Assembly (NCBI RefSeq): GCF_000341265.1 | Contig: NZ_ANAE01000125.1 | Location: 1-36,674 of the forward strand | Length of the DNA stretch: 36,674 bases | From: Nocardiopsis prasina DSM 43845 | GTDB taxonomy: Bacteria > Actinomycetota > Actinomycetes > Streptosporangiales > Streptosporangiaceae | Reading direction: 5' to 3' | In this document: in pieces, positions 25,257 to 33,778 of the stretch | How the letters are laid out: each line of letters opens with the position of its first letter | Numbering within the stretch: position 1 is the first letter of the stretch | The notes under the pieces: model-generated | The model's database searches: none | Seen by the model: only the letters and a program-made list of their open reading frames with translations | What the model was told of the DNA's origin: nothing | Position numbers and translations under genes: made by a program

Positions 25257-26266
25257 CGCGCGCCATTCCCCTCCCGGTCTCCTCCGCCGTCCTGCCCCAC
25301 CGGGGCCGGACGGCGGACGTGCAGGACCCGCTGGCACAGTGCCGCACCCAGGATGATCACCAGGGCCCCCACCGGCTGGTTCCAGGTCAGGGTCTCGCCG
25401 AGCAGGACCACACCGGCGGTGACGGCGACCACCGGGACGACGTAGGTGACGGTGGTGGCCACGGTGGCGCCCGCGGCCCGGACGATCGCGTAGTTGAGGA
25501 TGTAGGCGAACCCGGTGCCGAACACGCCCAGGGCGGTCACCGCGAGGGCGACCCGCCAGGTCAGTTCGGTGGGGGCCTCGGTGAGCAGTGGGGTCAGCAC
25601 CAGCAGGGGCAGGGTGCCGAGCAGCATCTGGAGGGAGCTCAGCTCCAGCGCGCTGTGCGGGCTTCCCGCCACGAACCGGCGCAGGTAGGGGGTGCCGATC
25701 CCGTAGCAGACGGTGGCGCCCACCACCAGGAGCATGCCGAGCAGGGCGTCGTCGTCGGAGACGTTCACCTGGCCCAGGGAGTTCCAGACACCGAAGACGG
25801 TGAGGACCCCCAGGAAGCCGATGCCCAGGCCGAGGAGGCGGGTCCGGTCGGGTCGTTCGTCGCTCAGGATCAGCATGGCGAACACCACGGCGAACAGCGG
25901 GGTGGAGGCGTTGACGATCCCCATCAGTGCGGACGGGATGAGCTTTCCCGCGTAGCCGAACAGAGTGAACGGGATGGTGTTCAGCAGCAGCGCGGCCACG
26001 AACATGTGACACCAGAGCCGGGGTGAGGACGGCAGGCGCCCCCGGCTGAGGAGGAGGACGGCGAGCAGGGCCAGGGCGCCGGTGCCCATGCGCCCGAGGG
26101 CGAGCTGGAGCGGCGCGAGCACCTCCGCGCCGATCCGGATCAGGACGAAGCTCATGCCCCAGATGAGCGCGAGCAGCACGAACTTGGCACGCCAGCTCAG
26201 GAACGGGGCGCTGCGCGGTGCGACGACCGGCGGGGAGGAAGCGACGGTGTCGGGAAGAGTGGACAT
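25253..26266 (-). CDS. EamA/DMT-family transporter
   Basis: 337-residue drug/metabolite-superfamily carrier with ten hydrophobic segments in two EamA repeats (about 28-150 and 180-305). The second repeat starts at [21 protein letters not shown] and ends [23 protein letters not shown]. Members commonly export amino acids or other metabolites; the substrate here is unknown. No Shine-Dalgarno precedes the ATG at 26266. A TAGAAA lies six bases upstream, so the mRNA may be leaderless. It is divergent from a LysR gene across 73 bp, the usual arrangement for a regulator controlling its neighbour, and converges on rluD with a 4-bp stop overlap. Confidence 0.9.
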   Translation of the reverse strand: MSTLPDTVASSPPVVAPRSAPFLSWRAKFVLLALIWGMSFVLIRIGAEVLAPLQLALGRMGTGALALLAVLLLSRGRLPSSPRLWCHMFVAALLLNTIPFTLFGYAGKLIPSALMGIVNASTPLFAVVFAMLILSDERPDRTRLLGLGIGFLGVLTVFGVWNSLGQVNVSDDDALLGMLLVVGATVCYGIGTPYLRRFVAGSPHSALELSSLQMLLGTLPLLVLTPLLTEAPTELTWRVALAVTALGVFGTGFAYILNYAIVRAAGATVATTVTYVVPVVAVTAGVVLLGETLTWNQPVGALVIILGAALCQRVLHVRRPAPVGQDGGGDREGNGAR

Positions 26267-26339
26267 GGGATGTTTCTATCTGTGCACGATCCCTTAGGTC
26301 TACTTCGTATCTCTAAACCCGTGCCTTAGCGTTGCTTAC
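26267..26339. promoter_or_regulatory. Divergent EamA/LysR promoter region
   Basis: For the LysR gene, TAGCGT at 26327-26332 lies seven bases before the ATG, with a TTCGTA -35 at 26304-26309 (17-bp spacer), so its mRNA is probably leaderless. For the transporter, TAGAAA at 26278-26273 (minus) lies six bases before its ATG. TTAG...CTAA at 26294-26316 is a loose dyad that could be a LysR site. Confidence 0.45.
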
Positions 26340-27245
26340 ATGCTCAGTGTCGACCGGCTCCGGGTCCTGCACGCCATCGCCGCCCACGGGTCCCTCAGCG
26401 CGGCCTCCCAGGCCCTCCACGTCACCAACTCCGCCGTCTCCCAGCAGTTGACCAAGCTCGAACGCGAGGTCGGCCAACCACTGGTCGAGCGCAACGGGCG
26501 GGGGGTGCGCCTCACGGACGCCGCCGAACTCCTGGTGGAGCACACCTCCCGCATCCTGTCCCTGGTCCACCGGGCCGAGGCCGACCTGGAGGCCCACCGG
26601 GGCGAGGTCACCGGCCACCTACGCCTGTCCGCCACCCCCACGGCGGTGCGCGGACTGCTGCCCGCCGCCCTGTCAGCCCTGCGCGAGGCCCACCCCGGAC
26701 TGCGGGTCGAACTCCACGAGGACGAGCCCCAGGAGAGCGTCCCCGCGATGGCGCGCGCCGACGCCGACCTCGCCCTGGTCGTGGACTGGATGGGAGCGCC
26801 CCTCCAACTGCCCCAGGGGATGACCCGCGCCTCTCTCATGGAGGACGTCGGCGACATCGCGTTGCCCTCGGACCACCCGCTGGCCCACCGGGAGATCCTG
26901 GAGCTGGACGAGATCCTGGACCTGCCGTGGATCAGCTGGACCAAGGGGTCCATCTGCGACGACTGGCTGCACGACATCATCCGGGGCCGAGGGGCCGAAC
27001 CCCACATCATCCACTCAGTGGAGGAGCACCAGACCAAGCTGGCCCTCATCGCGGCCGGGATCGGCGCCGCCGTGATGCCGCGACTGGGCAGGGGGCCCCT
27101 GCCCGAGGGCGTGACGGTGGTCCCCGTGCAGCCCGCGATGGTCCGCCAGGTCTACGTGTTCTGGCGCACCGACGCCTCCCGGCGCCCGGCCATCAGGGCC
27201 GTGGTCAGAGCCCTGCGGGAGGCGGCCGCCGCCTACACGGAGTGA
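26340..27245 (+). CDS. LysR-family regulator (divergent from EamA gene)
   Basis: 301-residue LysR-type transcriptional regulator. The winged helix-turn-helix is at the extreme N-terminus (LRVLHAIAAHGSLSAASQALHVTNSAVSQQLTKLEREVG, residues about 6-45), followed by the linker helix and a periplasmic-binding-protein-like effector domain (about 90-295). The ATG at 26340 lacks a ribosome site, and a -10 hexamer seven bases upstream points to leaderless translation. It probably controls the divergent EamA transporter. It ends 148 bp before the convergent thiamine-diphosphate enzyme gene, with a strong terminator between. Confidence 0.93.
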   Translation: MLSVDRLRVLHAIAAHGSLSAASQALHVTNSAVSQQLTKLEREVGQPLVERNGRGVRLTDAAELLVEHTSRILSLVHRAEADLEAHRGEVTGHLRLSATPTAVRGLLPAALSALREAHPGLRVELHEDEPQESVPAMARADADLALVVDWMGAPLQLPQGMTRASLMEDVGDIALPSDHPLAHREILELDEILDLPWISWTKGSICDDWLHDIIRGRGAEPHIIHSVEEHQTKLALIAAGIGAAVMPRLGRGPLPEGVTVVPVQPAMVRQVYVFWRTDASRRPAIRAVVRALREAAAAYTE

Positions 27246-27354
27246 CCCGGGGGGCGTCGTGGGCGCGGTGCCCCTCTGCCTCCGCATGGGAGACGCCCTG
27301 CCGAGGCGTCCGACCCGGTGGGTCCGATCGCCAGGTCGTGCCCTCACCCCTGGA

Positions 27355-27383
27355 GGGCGGGGCGGACCCGAGCCGCCCCGCCC
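27355..27383. terminator. Bidirectional GC hairpin terminator
   Basis: GGGCGGGGCGG at 27355-27365 and CCGCCCCGCCC at 27373-27383 form a perfect 11-bp stem with a 7-base loop. It lies between the convergent LysR and acetolactate synthase-like genes, 10 bp from the stop of the latter. Confidence 0.75.
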
Positions 27384-27393
27384 CGCCCCGCAC

Positions 27394-29076
27394 TCAGGCC
27401 TCGCCGAGCAGGTCCGTCATGGTGGCGGTCGGGCTGATCACCTCCGGGTCGGTGCGCACGTCCACCAGGGTGGGCAGGTCCGCGCCCACCGCCTCGCTCA
27501 GGGCCTTCTCCAACTCCTCACGGGTGTGCACGGTGGCGCCCCTGGCCCCCAGCGCCCTGGCGTACCCGGCCAGGTCCAGCGGTCCGCTGATCTCCGTTCC
27601 CGCGATCCTGCCCAGCTCGCGGGCCTGGTGCATGGCGATCGTGCCGTAGAGCCCGTTCTGGAACACCACCACCGTGATCGCCGCCCCGTGGCGCACCGCC
27701 GTCTCCAGTTCCTGCCCGGTCATCAGCGCGCCGCCGTCACCGGCCACCGCCACCACGGTCCGCTCCGGAGCGGCGAGCTTGGCGGCCACGGCGGCGGGCA
27801 CCGCGTACCCCATGGCGCCGCTGGTCGGCGCCAACTGCGTGTCCGCGTGCCGGTACCACCAGCCCCGGTGCAGGAAGGACGCGAAGTTGCCCGCGTCGTT
27901 GGTGATCAGGGCGTCCTCGGGCAAAGCCTCTCGCATGCCCGCGATCACCGACCACGGGTGCATGCGCGGGCCCCGGTGCCGCTCGGCCTCGGGTGGGACG
28001 GTGGCGCTCTCGACCCACAGCCGACGGGCCGCGCTCCAGTCCCGGTAGGCCACCGTCACCGGAGCCCCGGCCAGTGCGCGCAGCGCCTCGCCGGAGTCGG
28101 CCACCGCTCCCAGCCACACGTCCTTGGTGGCCCCCACCTGCGCGGGGTCGATGTCGATCTGCGCCACCCTGGTGCGGCCGTCCGACTCGGGCAGCCGGTA
28201 CCCCTGGGTGGTCGTCTCGCTCATCCGGCAGCCGACCACCAGGACGGCGTCGGCGTCGGCCAGGGCGCCCAGAACCGCGCTCGGCGCGCCCAGCCCCAGG
28301 TGCCCCAGGTAGAGCGGGTGGTCGTTGGGGAAGACGTCCTGGCGTCGCCAGGCGGCGTACACCCCGGCGCTGTAGCGCTCGGCCACGCGCACGAGGTCCT
28401 CGCGCGCCGCCCGCGCACCGCCGCCCGCGACGATCACCGGGCGCACCGCACGGGCCAGCCACGCGGCCAGCTGATCGCGGTCCCCCTCGCCCAGTGGCGG
28501 CCGGGGGACCAGCGGGGCGCGCGGTACGGGCGGGGCGCCGACCCGCTGCCCGAACAGGTCTCCGGGCACCGCGACGGCCACGGGCCCCGGCCGCCCGGTG
28601 GTGGCGATCCGGATCGCCCGTGCGGTCACCTCCGCCAGCCGGTCCGCCCGGTGCACGGTGGTGGACCACTTGGTGATGGGTGCGTAGAAGGCGGTGAGGT
28701 CCACCTCCTGGAAGGCCTCACGGCCCAGGTGCTCGGTCTCCGCCTGTCCGAGGAACACGATCATGGGGGTGGAGTCCTGCATGGCGGTGTGCACGCCCAC
28801 CGCCAGGTTGGCCGCGCCGGGGCCCCGGGTGGCGGCGGCCACGGCCGGGATACCGGTGAGCTTGGCCTCGGCCTCGGCCATGAAGGCGGCTCCGCCCTCG
28901 TGCCGGGTGGAGACCAGCGCCATCTCCGGATGCTGGTCGATGGCGTCGGCCAGTTCGAGGAAGCTCTCGCCGGGGACGGTGTAACACCGTCTGATCCCGG
29001 CGGCGGCCAGGACCGAGACCGTCGCGTGCGCTGCGGTGTCGGTCGGGGGCTGGGGCCGTGGTGCGGCAGGGGCCAT
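27394..29076 (-). CDS. Thiamine-diphosphate enzyme, acetolactate synthase-like
   Basis: 560-residue ThDP-dependent enzyme of the acetolactate synthase/pyruvate oxidase family. It has the three-domain layout: an N-terminal pyrimidine domain with the activating Glu in STRHEGGAAFMAEA, a central domain, and a C-terminal pyrophosphate domain with GDGGALMTGQELETAVRHG and QNGLYGTI, the ThDP/Mg motif. No small regulatory subunit (IlvN) is adjacent, so a catabolic or non-standard role is as likely as branched-chain synthesis; the substrate is unknown. The ATG at 29076 is chosen because GGAAGGA lies ten bases upstream; a GTG at 29109 is the alternative. A good promoter and a palindrome precede it. Confidence 0.85.
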   Translation of the reverse strand: MAPAAPRPQPPTDTAAHATVSVLAAAGIRRCYTVPGESFLELADAIDQHPEMALVSTRHEGGAAFMAEAEAKLTGIPAVAAATRGPGAANLAVGVHTAMQDSTPMIVFLGQAETEHLGREAFQEVDLTAFYAPITKWSTTVHRADRLAEVTARAIRIATTGRPGPVAVAVPGDLFGQRVGAPPVPRAPLVPRPPLGEGDRDQLAAWLARAVRPVIVAGGGARAAREDLVRVAERYSAGVYAAWRRQDVFPNDHPLYLGHLGLGAPSAVLGALADADAVLVVGCRMSETTTQGYRLPESDGRTRVAQIDIDPAQVGATKDVWLGAVADSGEALRALAGAPVTVAYRDWSAARRLWVESATVPPEAERHRGPRMHPWSVIAGMREALPEDALITNDAGNFASFLHRGWWYRHADTQLAPTSGAMGYAVPAAVAAKLAAPERTVVAVAGDGGALMTGQELETAVRHGAAITVVVFQNGLYGTIAMHQARELGRIAGTEISGPLDLAGYARALGARGATVHTREELEKALSEAVGADLPTLVDVRTDPEVISPTATMTDLLGEA

Positions 29077-29131
29077 GGAGGCGGGTCCTTCCATCGTCGC
29101 AAGGTCCACTCAGCGCGCTCCGGGGGCGGGG

Positions 29132-29147
29132 TGTGCTCCGGAACACA
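29132..29147. promoter_or_regulatory. Operator-like palindrome at the +1 of the ThDP gene
   Basis: TGTGCTCCGGAACACA is a 16-bp dyad with one mismatched pair and a TCCGGA core. It starts one or two bases after the predicted transcription start (about 29149, minus strand), a position suited to a repressor. Confidence 0.4.
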
Positions 29148-29155
29148 TGCGGCTG

Positions 29156-29184
29156 ACTCTGGCAGGCGGCTCAGGGCCGGTCAA
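29156..29184 (-). promoter_or_regulatory. Promoter of the ThDP enzyme gene
   Basis: On the minus strand TTGACC (29184-29179) and CAGAGT (29161-29156) are separated by exactly 17 bp, a near-consensus vegetative promoter. Transcription would start near 29149, giving a 73-nt leader. The remaining 85 bp up to the second LysR gene hold only a single DnaA-box-like 9-mer at 29202-29210. Confidence 0.65.
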
Positions 29185-29269
29185 GGCCGAGGGTCGCCGC
29201 CTGTGGACAACTCACCCCGAGCCGCCCCAAGCCGCCCCCTGTGTGGCGCCCGCCCGGTGGGCCGACCGG

Positions 29270-30235
29270 TCAGGCGGAGCTCCCGTCCTCGTGGTCGGGG
29301 GGCCGTGCCGCCGACCGCCTCCTTCGTGGTTCGAGGGCGCGGGCGTGGTCGTGGAGCTCGCTGAGCACAGCGTTCACCAGGGGATGCCCCTCGGTGCCCC
29401 GGCGAACGGAGACGAACACGTGCCTTCTGGGCGGTCGTCCCCTCAGCGGGACGACGCTGACGCGCGGCAGGTCGATGGCGGCTACCGCCGACCGCGGGGC
29501 GAGGGCGATGCCGACGCCCGCGCCGACGAGCGCGCTGACCGCACGGAAGTCGTTGGAGACCGACTCGACGCGCGGCTGGAAGCCCGCCTGCTGACACGCG
29601 AGGAGTGTGAGGTCGTGGATCGGGTTGCCCGGCAGCGGGGTGACCCACGCCTCGCCGGCCAGACGTGACAGTGACAGGTGGGTGCTGGCGGCGAGTTCGC
29701 TGTCCGACGGCACGAGCGCGTCCAACGGCTCCGAGTACAGACGTGCGTGACTGAACTCCTGTGCGGTCGAGACCGTGGCCTCCGGGTAGTCCACCGACAC
29801 CGAGACGTCCACCTGGCCCTCGGCGAGGAGCCGTTGCGCGGCGCCCCCCTCCGCGTCGGTGACGTGCGCGCGCAGATGCGGCGCGGAGGCCCGAAGCGCG
29901 CGGAGGGCGGGAGCCACGACCTCGATGATCGCGGACGGGAACGCCGCGATGCTCACGGTGCCGACCTCTCCGAGCGCCGACGCGGCCAGGTCGGCCTCCG
30001 CCTGCTCGAGGATCGCGGACACCTGCACGGCGTATCCCGCGAGGACCGTCCCCGAGGAGGTCAGCCGGATGTTCCGTCCGTGGCGTTCGAAGAGGTCGAG
30101 TCCGACCTCGCGCTCCAGCGCCGACAGCTGTTGCGACACCGCCGACGGTGACAGGTAGAGCGCCCGGGCCGCGGCGGTGACCGTGCCGTGGAGCGCGACT
30201 GCCTGGAGAACGCGCAGGCGGCGCGGGTCGATCAC
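29270..30235 (-). CDS. LysR-family regulator (divergent from tdh-kbl)
   Basis: 321-residue LysR-type regulator. The N-terminal helix-turn-helix is clear (LRVLQAVALHGTVTAAARALYLSPSAVSQQLSALEREVG, about residues 7-46). An effector-binding domain follows (about 90-300), then an Arg-rich C-terminal tail of about 25 residues. GTG at 30235 has AAAGGAG five bases upstream. It lies between two possible targets: the ThDP gene downstream on the same strand, which has its own promoter, and the divergent tdh-kbl pair 86 bp away. Control of tdh-kbl is the more likely by the usual LysR arrangement. Confidence 0.93.
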   Translation of the reverse strand: MIDPRRLRVLQAVALHGTVTAAARALYLSPSAVSQQLSALEREVGLDLFERHGRNIRLTSSGTVLAGYAVQVSAILEQAEADLAASALGEVGTVSIAAFPSAIIEVVAPALRALRASAPHLRAHVTDAEGGAAQRLLAEGQVDVSVSVDYPEATVSTAQEFSHARLYSEPLDALVPSDSELAASTHLSLSRLAGEAWVTPLPGNPIHDLTLLACQQAGFQPRVESVSNDFRAVSALVGAGVGIALAPRSAVAAIDLPRVSVVPLRGRPPRRHVFVSVRRGTEGHPLVNAVLSELHDHARALEPRRRRSAARPPDHEDGSSA

Positions 30236-30284
30236 GCGGTCTCCTTTGAAGGAAATCTGGAAGGTTCTCTACAGGTCTTCGTGA

Positions 30285-30302
30285 TGGACTTAATGATATC
30301 CA
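30285..30302. promoter_or_regulatory. Candidate LysR site ahead of tdh
   Basis: TGGACTTAATGATATCCA is an AT-rich dyad (TGGA-N10-TCCA) in the 86-bp LysR-tdh gap, 20 bp before the tdh start. Its AT content stands out from the surroundings. It overlaps weak -10-like hexamers (TGATAT at 30294-30299 on plus). Function inferred from position. Confidence 0.35.
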
Positions 30303-30321
30303 GTACGTGATGATCGGGGGA

Positions 30322-31407
30322 ATGAAGGCTCTTTCGAAACTCCGCGGCGAGCCCGGGCTGACCCTGGCCGACGTCAAGAACCCCGAGATCGGTCGCGGAG
30401 AGGTGCTCATCAAGGTCCTGCGCACCGGAATCTGCGGTACCGACCTCCACATCAGAGCCTGGGACCACTGGGCGCGCTCCGTGATCGAGCCGCCGCTCGT
30501 CCTCGGACACGAGTTCGTCGGTGAGGTCGTCGACGTCGGCGGTGATGTCAGCGACGTGAAGGTCGGCGACCTGGTGAGCGGCGAGGGCCACCTGGTGTGC
30601 GGCAAGTGCCGCAACTGCCGGGCCGGGCGCCGTCACCTGTGCATTCGCACGATCGGTCTGGGGGTGAACACGAACGGGGCGTTCGCGGACTACGTCGCGC
30701 TTCCCGAGTCGAACGTCTGGGTGCACCGCATCCCGATCGACCTCGACGTCGCCGCCATCTTCGACCCCTTCGGCAACGCCGTGCACACGGCGCTGTCCTT
30801 CCCCGTCATGAACGAGGACGTCCTGGTCACCGGGGCGGGGCCGATCGGGATCATGGCCGCCGCGACCGCGCGCCACGCGGGAGCGCGCAGCGTCGTCGTG
30901 ACCGACCTGAGCCCGTACAGACTCGGGTTGGCCCGGGACATGGGCGCCACGATCGCCGTGGACGTGTCACGGGAGGACCTGGCCGACGTCATGGCGGCGA
31001 ACAACATGAAGGAGGGCTTCGACGTCGCGTTCGAGATGTCGGGCCAGCCCAGGGCCCTCGCCTCGGCGATCTCCAGCATGAGCCCCGGCGGCCGTATCGC
31101 CGTCCTCGGCCTGCCGTCCGACGACGTCTCCGTCGACCTCGCGACCGTGGTGACCCGGATGCTCACGGTCAAGGGGATCTACGGGCGGGAGATGTTCGAC
31201 ACCTGGTACGCGATGTCCGTGCTGCTCGAGAACGGCCTCGACATCAGTCCGATCATCACCCACCGGTTCGGCTACGAACAGCACGAGGAGGCCTTCGAGG
31301 TCGCCGCCTCGGGCGGGTGCGGAAAGGTCGTCATCGACTGGACCACGCCGATGGTCCCCCAGCCCGGGACCGCTCACAACGACGATCAGCGACGAGTAGG
31401 AGACTGA
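30322..31407 (+). CDS. tdh: L-threonine 3-dehydrogenase
   Basis: Zinc- and NAD-dependent medium-chain dehydrogenase that oxidises L-threonine to 2-amino-3-ketobutyrate. From the ATG at 30322 the protein begins [10 protein letters not shown], like E. coli Tdh, and the catalytic zinc Cys of GICGTDLHI falls at residue 38 as in E. coli. Also seen: GHEFVGEV, the structural-zinc cysteines [29 protein letters not shown] and the Rossmann [11 protein letters not shown], then [13 protein letters not shown]. It is 361 residues, with a C-terminal tail of about 20 beyond E. coli Tdh. In-frame GTG 30307 and ATG 30310 are alternative starts; no ribosome site is well spaced for any of them. kbl starts one base after the stop. 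Confidence 0.96.
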   Translation: MKALSKLRGEPGLTLADVKNPEIGRGEVLIKVLRTGICGTDLHIRAWDHWARSVIEPPLVLGHEFVGEVVDVGGDVSDVKVGDLVSGEGHLVCGKCRNCRAGRRHLCIRTIGLGVNTNGAFADYVALPESNVWVHRIPIDLDVAAIFDPFGNAVHTALSFPVMNEDVLVTGAGPIGIMAAATARHAGARSVVVTDLSPYRLGLARDMGATIAVDVSREDLADVMAANNMKEGFDVAFEMSGQPRALASAISSMSPGGRIAVLGLPSDDVSVDLATVVTRMLTVKGIYGREMFDTWYAMSVLLENGLDISPIITHRFGYEQHEEAFEVAASGGCGKVVIDWTTPMVPQPGTAHNDDQRRVGD

Positions 31408-31408
31408 C

Positions 31409-32605
31409 GTGTACTCAGCGATGCGTGACCACCTCAAGAGTGAGATCGAGGGCATCCGGGAGGCGGGACTGTTCAAGGACCAGCGGTTGATCAGCGGTCC
31501 CCAGTCCGCACGGATCAGCGTCGGTGACGGCTCCGTCCTCAACTTCTGCTCGAACAACTACCTGGGCCTCGCGGACCACCCCGACCTGATCGACGCCGCC
31601 AAGCGCACGCTCGACGAATCGGGCTTCGGGATGGCCTCGGTGCGGTTCATCTGCGGCACCCAGGACCTGCACGCGCGACTGGAGCGACGCCTCTCGGAGT
31701 TCCTCCGGGTCGAGGACACCATCCTCTACAGCTCGTGCTTCGACGCGAACGGCGGGGTCTTCGAGACGCTCCTCACCGCTGAGGACGCGGTGATCTCCGA
31801 CGAGCTGAACCACGCGAGCATCATCGACGGGATCCGGCTCAGCAAGGCGGGCAGGTACCGGTACAAGAACCGCGACATGGCCGATCTGGAGAAGCAGCTC
31901 GTCGCCGCGGCGAACGCCCGCCACCGGCTCATCGTGACGGACGGCGTGTTCTCGATGGACGGCTATCTCGCCCCGCTCGACGAGATCTGCGACCTGGCGG
32001 AGCGCTACGACGCGCTCGTCATGGTGGACGACTCCCACGCCGTCGGGTTCGTCGGACCGAACGGGCAGGGGACCCCGGAGCTGTTCGGCGTCCAGGACCG
32101 TGTGGACATCGTGACCGGAACGCTCGGCAAGGCACTCGGTGGGGCCAGCGGCGGATACGTGGCCGGACACGCGGAGATCGTGGAGATCCTCCGGCAGCGG
32201 TCGCGGCCGTACCTCTTCTCGAACTCCCTGGCCCCGATGATCGTCGGCGCCTCCCTGCGCGTGCTCGACATGCTCTCCGAGGCCGACGACCTCAGGACGA
32301 GGCTGAACCGTAACGCGGCACTGTTCCGGGAGTCGATCACCGCGGCGGGCTTCGACGTCCTGGACGGCGAACACCCGATCGTGCCGGTGATGATCGGGGA
32401 CGCGGCCGAGGCGGCCCGGATGGCGTCCGCCCTCCTCGAGAAGGGCGTGTACGTGACGGCGTTCTCCTACCCCGTCGTTCCCATGGGGCGTGCGCGTATC
32501 CGGGTCCAGCTCTCGGCGGCTCACAGCGAGGACGACGTCCGCGCGGCGGTGGCGGCGTTCGCGCAGGTCCGGGACGAGCTCCGCGACTCCGGGACGGCGG
32601 ACTGA
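31409..32605 (+). CDS. kbl: 2-amino-3-ketobutyrate CoA ligase (glycine C-acetyltransferase)
   Basis: PLP-dependent enzyme that cleaves 2-amino-3-ketobutyrate with CoA to glycine and acetyl-CoA, taking the unstable Tdh product. The 398 residues belong to the alpha-oxoamine synthase family: [63 protein letters not shown], and the PLP lysine Lys241 in [14 protein letters not shown] (Lys244 in E. coli). GTG at 31409 has AGGAG six bases upstream. The order is tdh-kbl, reverse of E. coli kbl-tdh. It converges on azlD with a hairpin between. Confidence 0.96.
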   Translation: MYSAMRDHLKSEIEGIREAGLFKDQRLISGPQSARISVGDGSVLNFCSNNYLGLADHPDLIDAAKRTLDESGFGMASVRFICGTQDLHARLERRLSEFLRVEDTILYSSCFDANGGVFETLLTAEDAVISDELNHASIIDGIRLSKAGRYRYKNRDMADLEKQLVAAANARHRLIVTDGVFSMDGYLAPLDEICDLAERYDALVMVDDSHAVGFVGPNGQGTPELFGVQDRVDIVTGTLGKALGGASGGYVAGHAEIVEILRQRSRPYLFSNSLAPMIVGASLRVLDMLSEADDLRTRLNRNAALFRESITAAGFDVLDGEHPIVPVMIGDAAEAARMASALLEKGVYVTAFSYPVVPMGRARIRVQLSAAHSEDDVRAAVAAFAQVRDELRDSGTAD

Positions 32606-32618
32606 CGCCGAGCCGTCC

Positions 32619-32635
32619 CCGCCCCCCGGGGGCGG
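32619..32635. terminator. Compact hairpin between kbl and azlD
   Basis: CCGCCCC at 32619-32625 and GGGGCGG at 32629-32635 form a 7-bp stem with a 3-base loop between two convergent genes, 13 bp from each stop. It can act on both strands. Confidence 0.6.
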
Positions 32636-32647
32636 CCCGGCCGGGTC

Positions 32648-32962
32648 CTAGGCGACGCCGAGGGCGCGCAGGGCGGCGGTGGTCCCGGCGGCGGCCACGA
32701 CCACCACCAGGAACGGCGCGCGCAGCACCAGGGCGAGCGCGGCCGCTCCCAGCCCGGCCATGCGGGCGGTGTCCCAGTGCAGGCCCTGACCGTCGCCCAG
32801 GGCCTGCACGGCGATCAGAGCGGCCAGCAGCGCGAGGGGCACGGCCATGGCGAACCGTCGCAGCCACGGGTTGTCCAGCAAACGGCGCGGGGCCGCCAGC
32901 CCCGCGTACTTGAGCAGGTAGCACCCGGCGGCGGTGGCGACCAGCGCGATCCACATCGTCAT
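32648..32962 (-). CDS. azlD: AzlD-family branched-chain amino acid exporter subunit
   Basis: 104-residue membrane protein with three or four hydrophobic segments, small partner of AzlC in branched-chain amino acid export. Family features include TAAGCYLLKYAGL near the N-terminus, the DNPWLRRFAMAVPLALLAALI segment, and Ala/Leu/Val-rich C-terminal helices. The ATG at 32962 overlaps the azlC stop (ATGA), so the two are coupled and probably form a complex. It converges on kbl. Confidence 0.88.
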   Translation of the reverse strand: MTMWIALVATAAGCYLLKYAGLAAPRRLLDNPWLRRFAMAVPLALLAALIAVQALGDGQGLHWDTARMAGLGAAALALVLRAPFLVVVVAAAGTTAALRALGVA

Positions 32963-33702
32963 GACCGGACCCCCTCGGCACGGTCGGTCCCGTCGGCGCC
33001 GTCGGGCCGCCCCGTGGCGCCCCCGCGGTCGTCGGCGCCCACGAAGGCGAGCAGCCCGGCGGAGGCGGCCAGCAGCACCGGTACCCCCGGCGGCATGAAC
33101 GGGGTCGTGGCCAGCGCCAGCCCCGCGCCCAGCGCCGCGATCAGCCAGGTGCGCAGCCCGCCCTCGCGCAGGCGGGGCCACAGGAGCCCCAGGAAGATGG
33201 CCGGGCCCACCGCGTCCAGACCGAACGCGTCGATGTTGTCCACGCGGTCCGTGGCCAGCGCGCCCACCAGGGTCGTGGCCACCCAGAAGCCGCCCAGGAC
33301 CAGGTAGGTCGTCATGAACGCGGTACGGGCCGACTCCCGGTCCGGCTGGACCAGCGTCACCGCCGTGGTCTCGTCGATCACCCCGTGCGCCGCCAGCGCC
33401 CGGCGCACGCCCCGGTACCCCAGGACGTCGGCCAGCCGCAGCCCGTACAGGGTGTTGCGGGCGCCCAGCAGGAGGGCGCCCAGCGCCCCCGCGACGAGGT
33501 TGCCGCCGCCCGCGATCACCCCCACCAGCGCGAACTGGGAGGCGCCGGTGAACATGAACAGGCTCAGGAACACCGCTTGGGCGGGTGAGAGCCCGGCGGC
33601 CACGGCGGCGGTGCCGAAGGCCAGACCGGCGGCGCCGACGGCGACACCGATCCCCAGGCTGTCCCGCACCGCGGGAGATCGGAGTACGGAGAAGGTCTTC
33701 AC
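32959..33702 (-). CDS. azlC: AzlC-family branched-chain amino acid exporter subunit
   Basis: 247-residue membrane protein, the large AzlC subunit. Family signatures are the N-terminal GIGVAVGAAGLAFG, SLFMFTGASQFALVGVIA, LLGARNTLYGLRLADVL and the DETTAV segment; about six or seven hydrophobic stretches follow. The C-terminal 30 residues are a charged Gly/Asp-rich tail. GTG at 33702 has no Shine-Dalgarno; TAACGT lies eight bases upstream, suggesting a leaderless or near-leaderless mRNA. An AraC-type regulator gene lies directly upstream on the same strand. Confidence 0.9.
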   Translation of the reverse strand: MKTFSVLRSPAVRDSLGIGVAVGAAGLAFGTAAVAAGLSPAQAVFLSLFMFTGASQFALVGVIAGGGNLVAGALGALLLGARNTLYGLRLADVLGYRGVRRALAAHGVIDETTAVTLVQPDRESARTAFMTTYLVLGGFWVATTLVGALATDRVDNIDAFGLDAVGPAIFLGLLWPRLREGGLRTWLIAALGAGLALATTPFMPPGVPVLLAASAGLLAFVGADDRGGATGRPDGADGTDRAEGVRS

Positions 33703-33747
33703 GTTCGCTCACGTTAGGTGGGCCCAGGGCCGGGAGTCTTGTACGTT
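33700..33747 (-). promoter_or_regulatory. azlC promoter with AACGTGA direct repeats
   Basis: On the minus strand -10 TAACGT lies at 33716-33711. Two copies of AACGTGA, 10 bp apart (33715-33709 and 33705-33699), overlap the -10 and the start codon. A related AACGTAC lies at 33747-33741. Direct repeats at one helical turn suit an AraC-type monomer pair, and the neighbouring regulator is the obvious candidate. Confidence 0.4.
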
Positions 33748-33778
33748 CTTGCGCTCGCCGGGAACCGGGCGGAAGGGC

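Noticed and set aside
24099-26012. 637-codon minus-strand open frame opposite lspA and rluD, running through the EamA region
   Set aside because: Wrong frame for the transporter and antisense to lspA-rluD; no motif.
29202-29210. Perfect DnaA-box-like 9-mer TTGTCCACA on the minus strand
   Set aside because: A single copy with no cluster, no AT-rich region and no dnaA or dnaN nearby; one such 9-mer is plausible by chance in this length.
27259-29364. 701-codon plus-strand open frame opposite the ThDP enzyme
   Set aside because: Antisense shadow; Gly/His/Arg-rich without domains.
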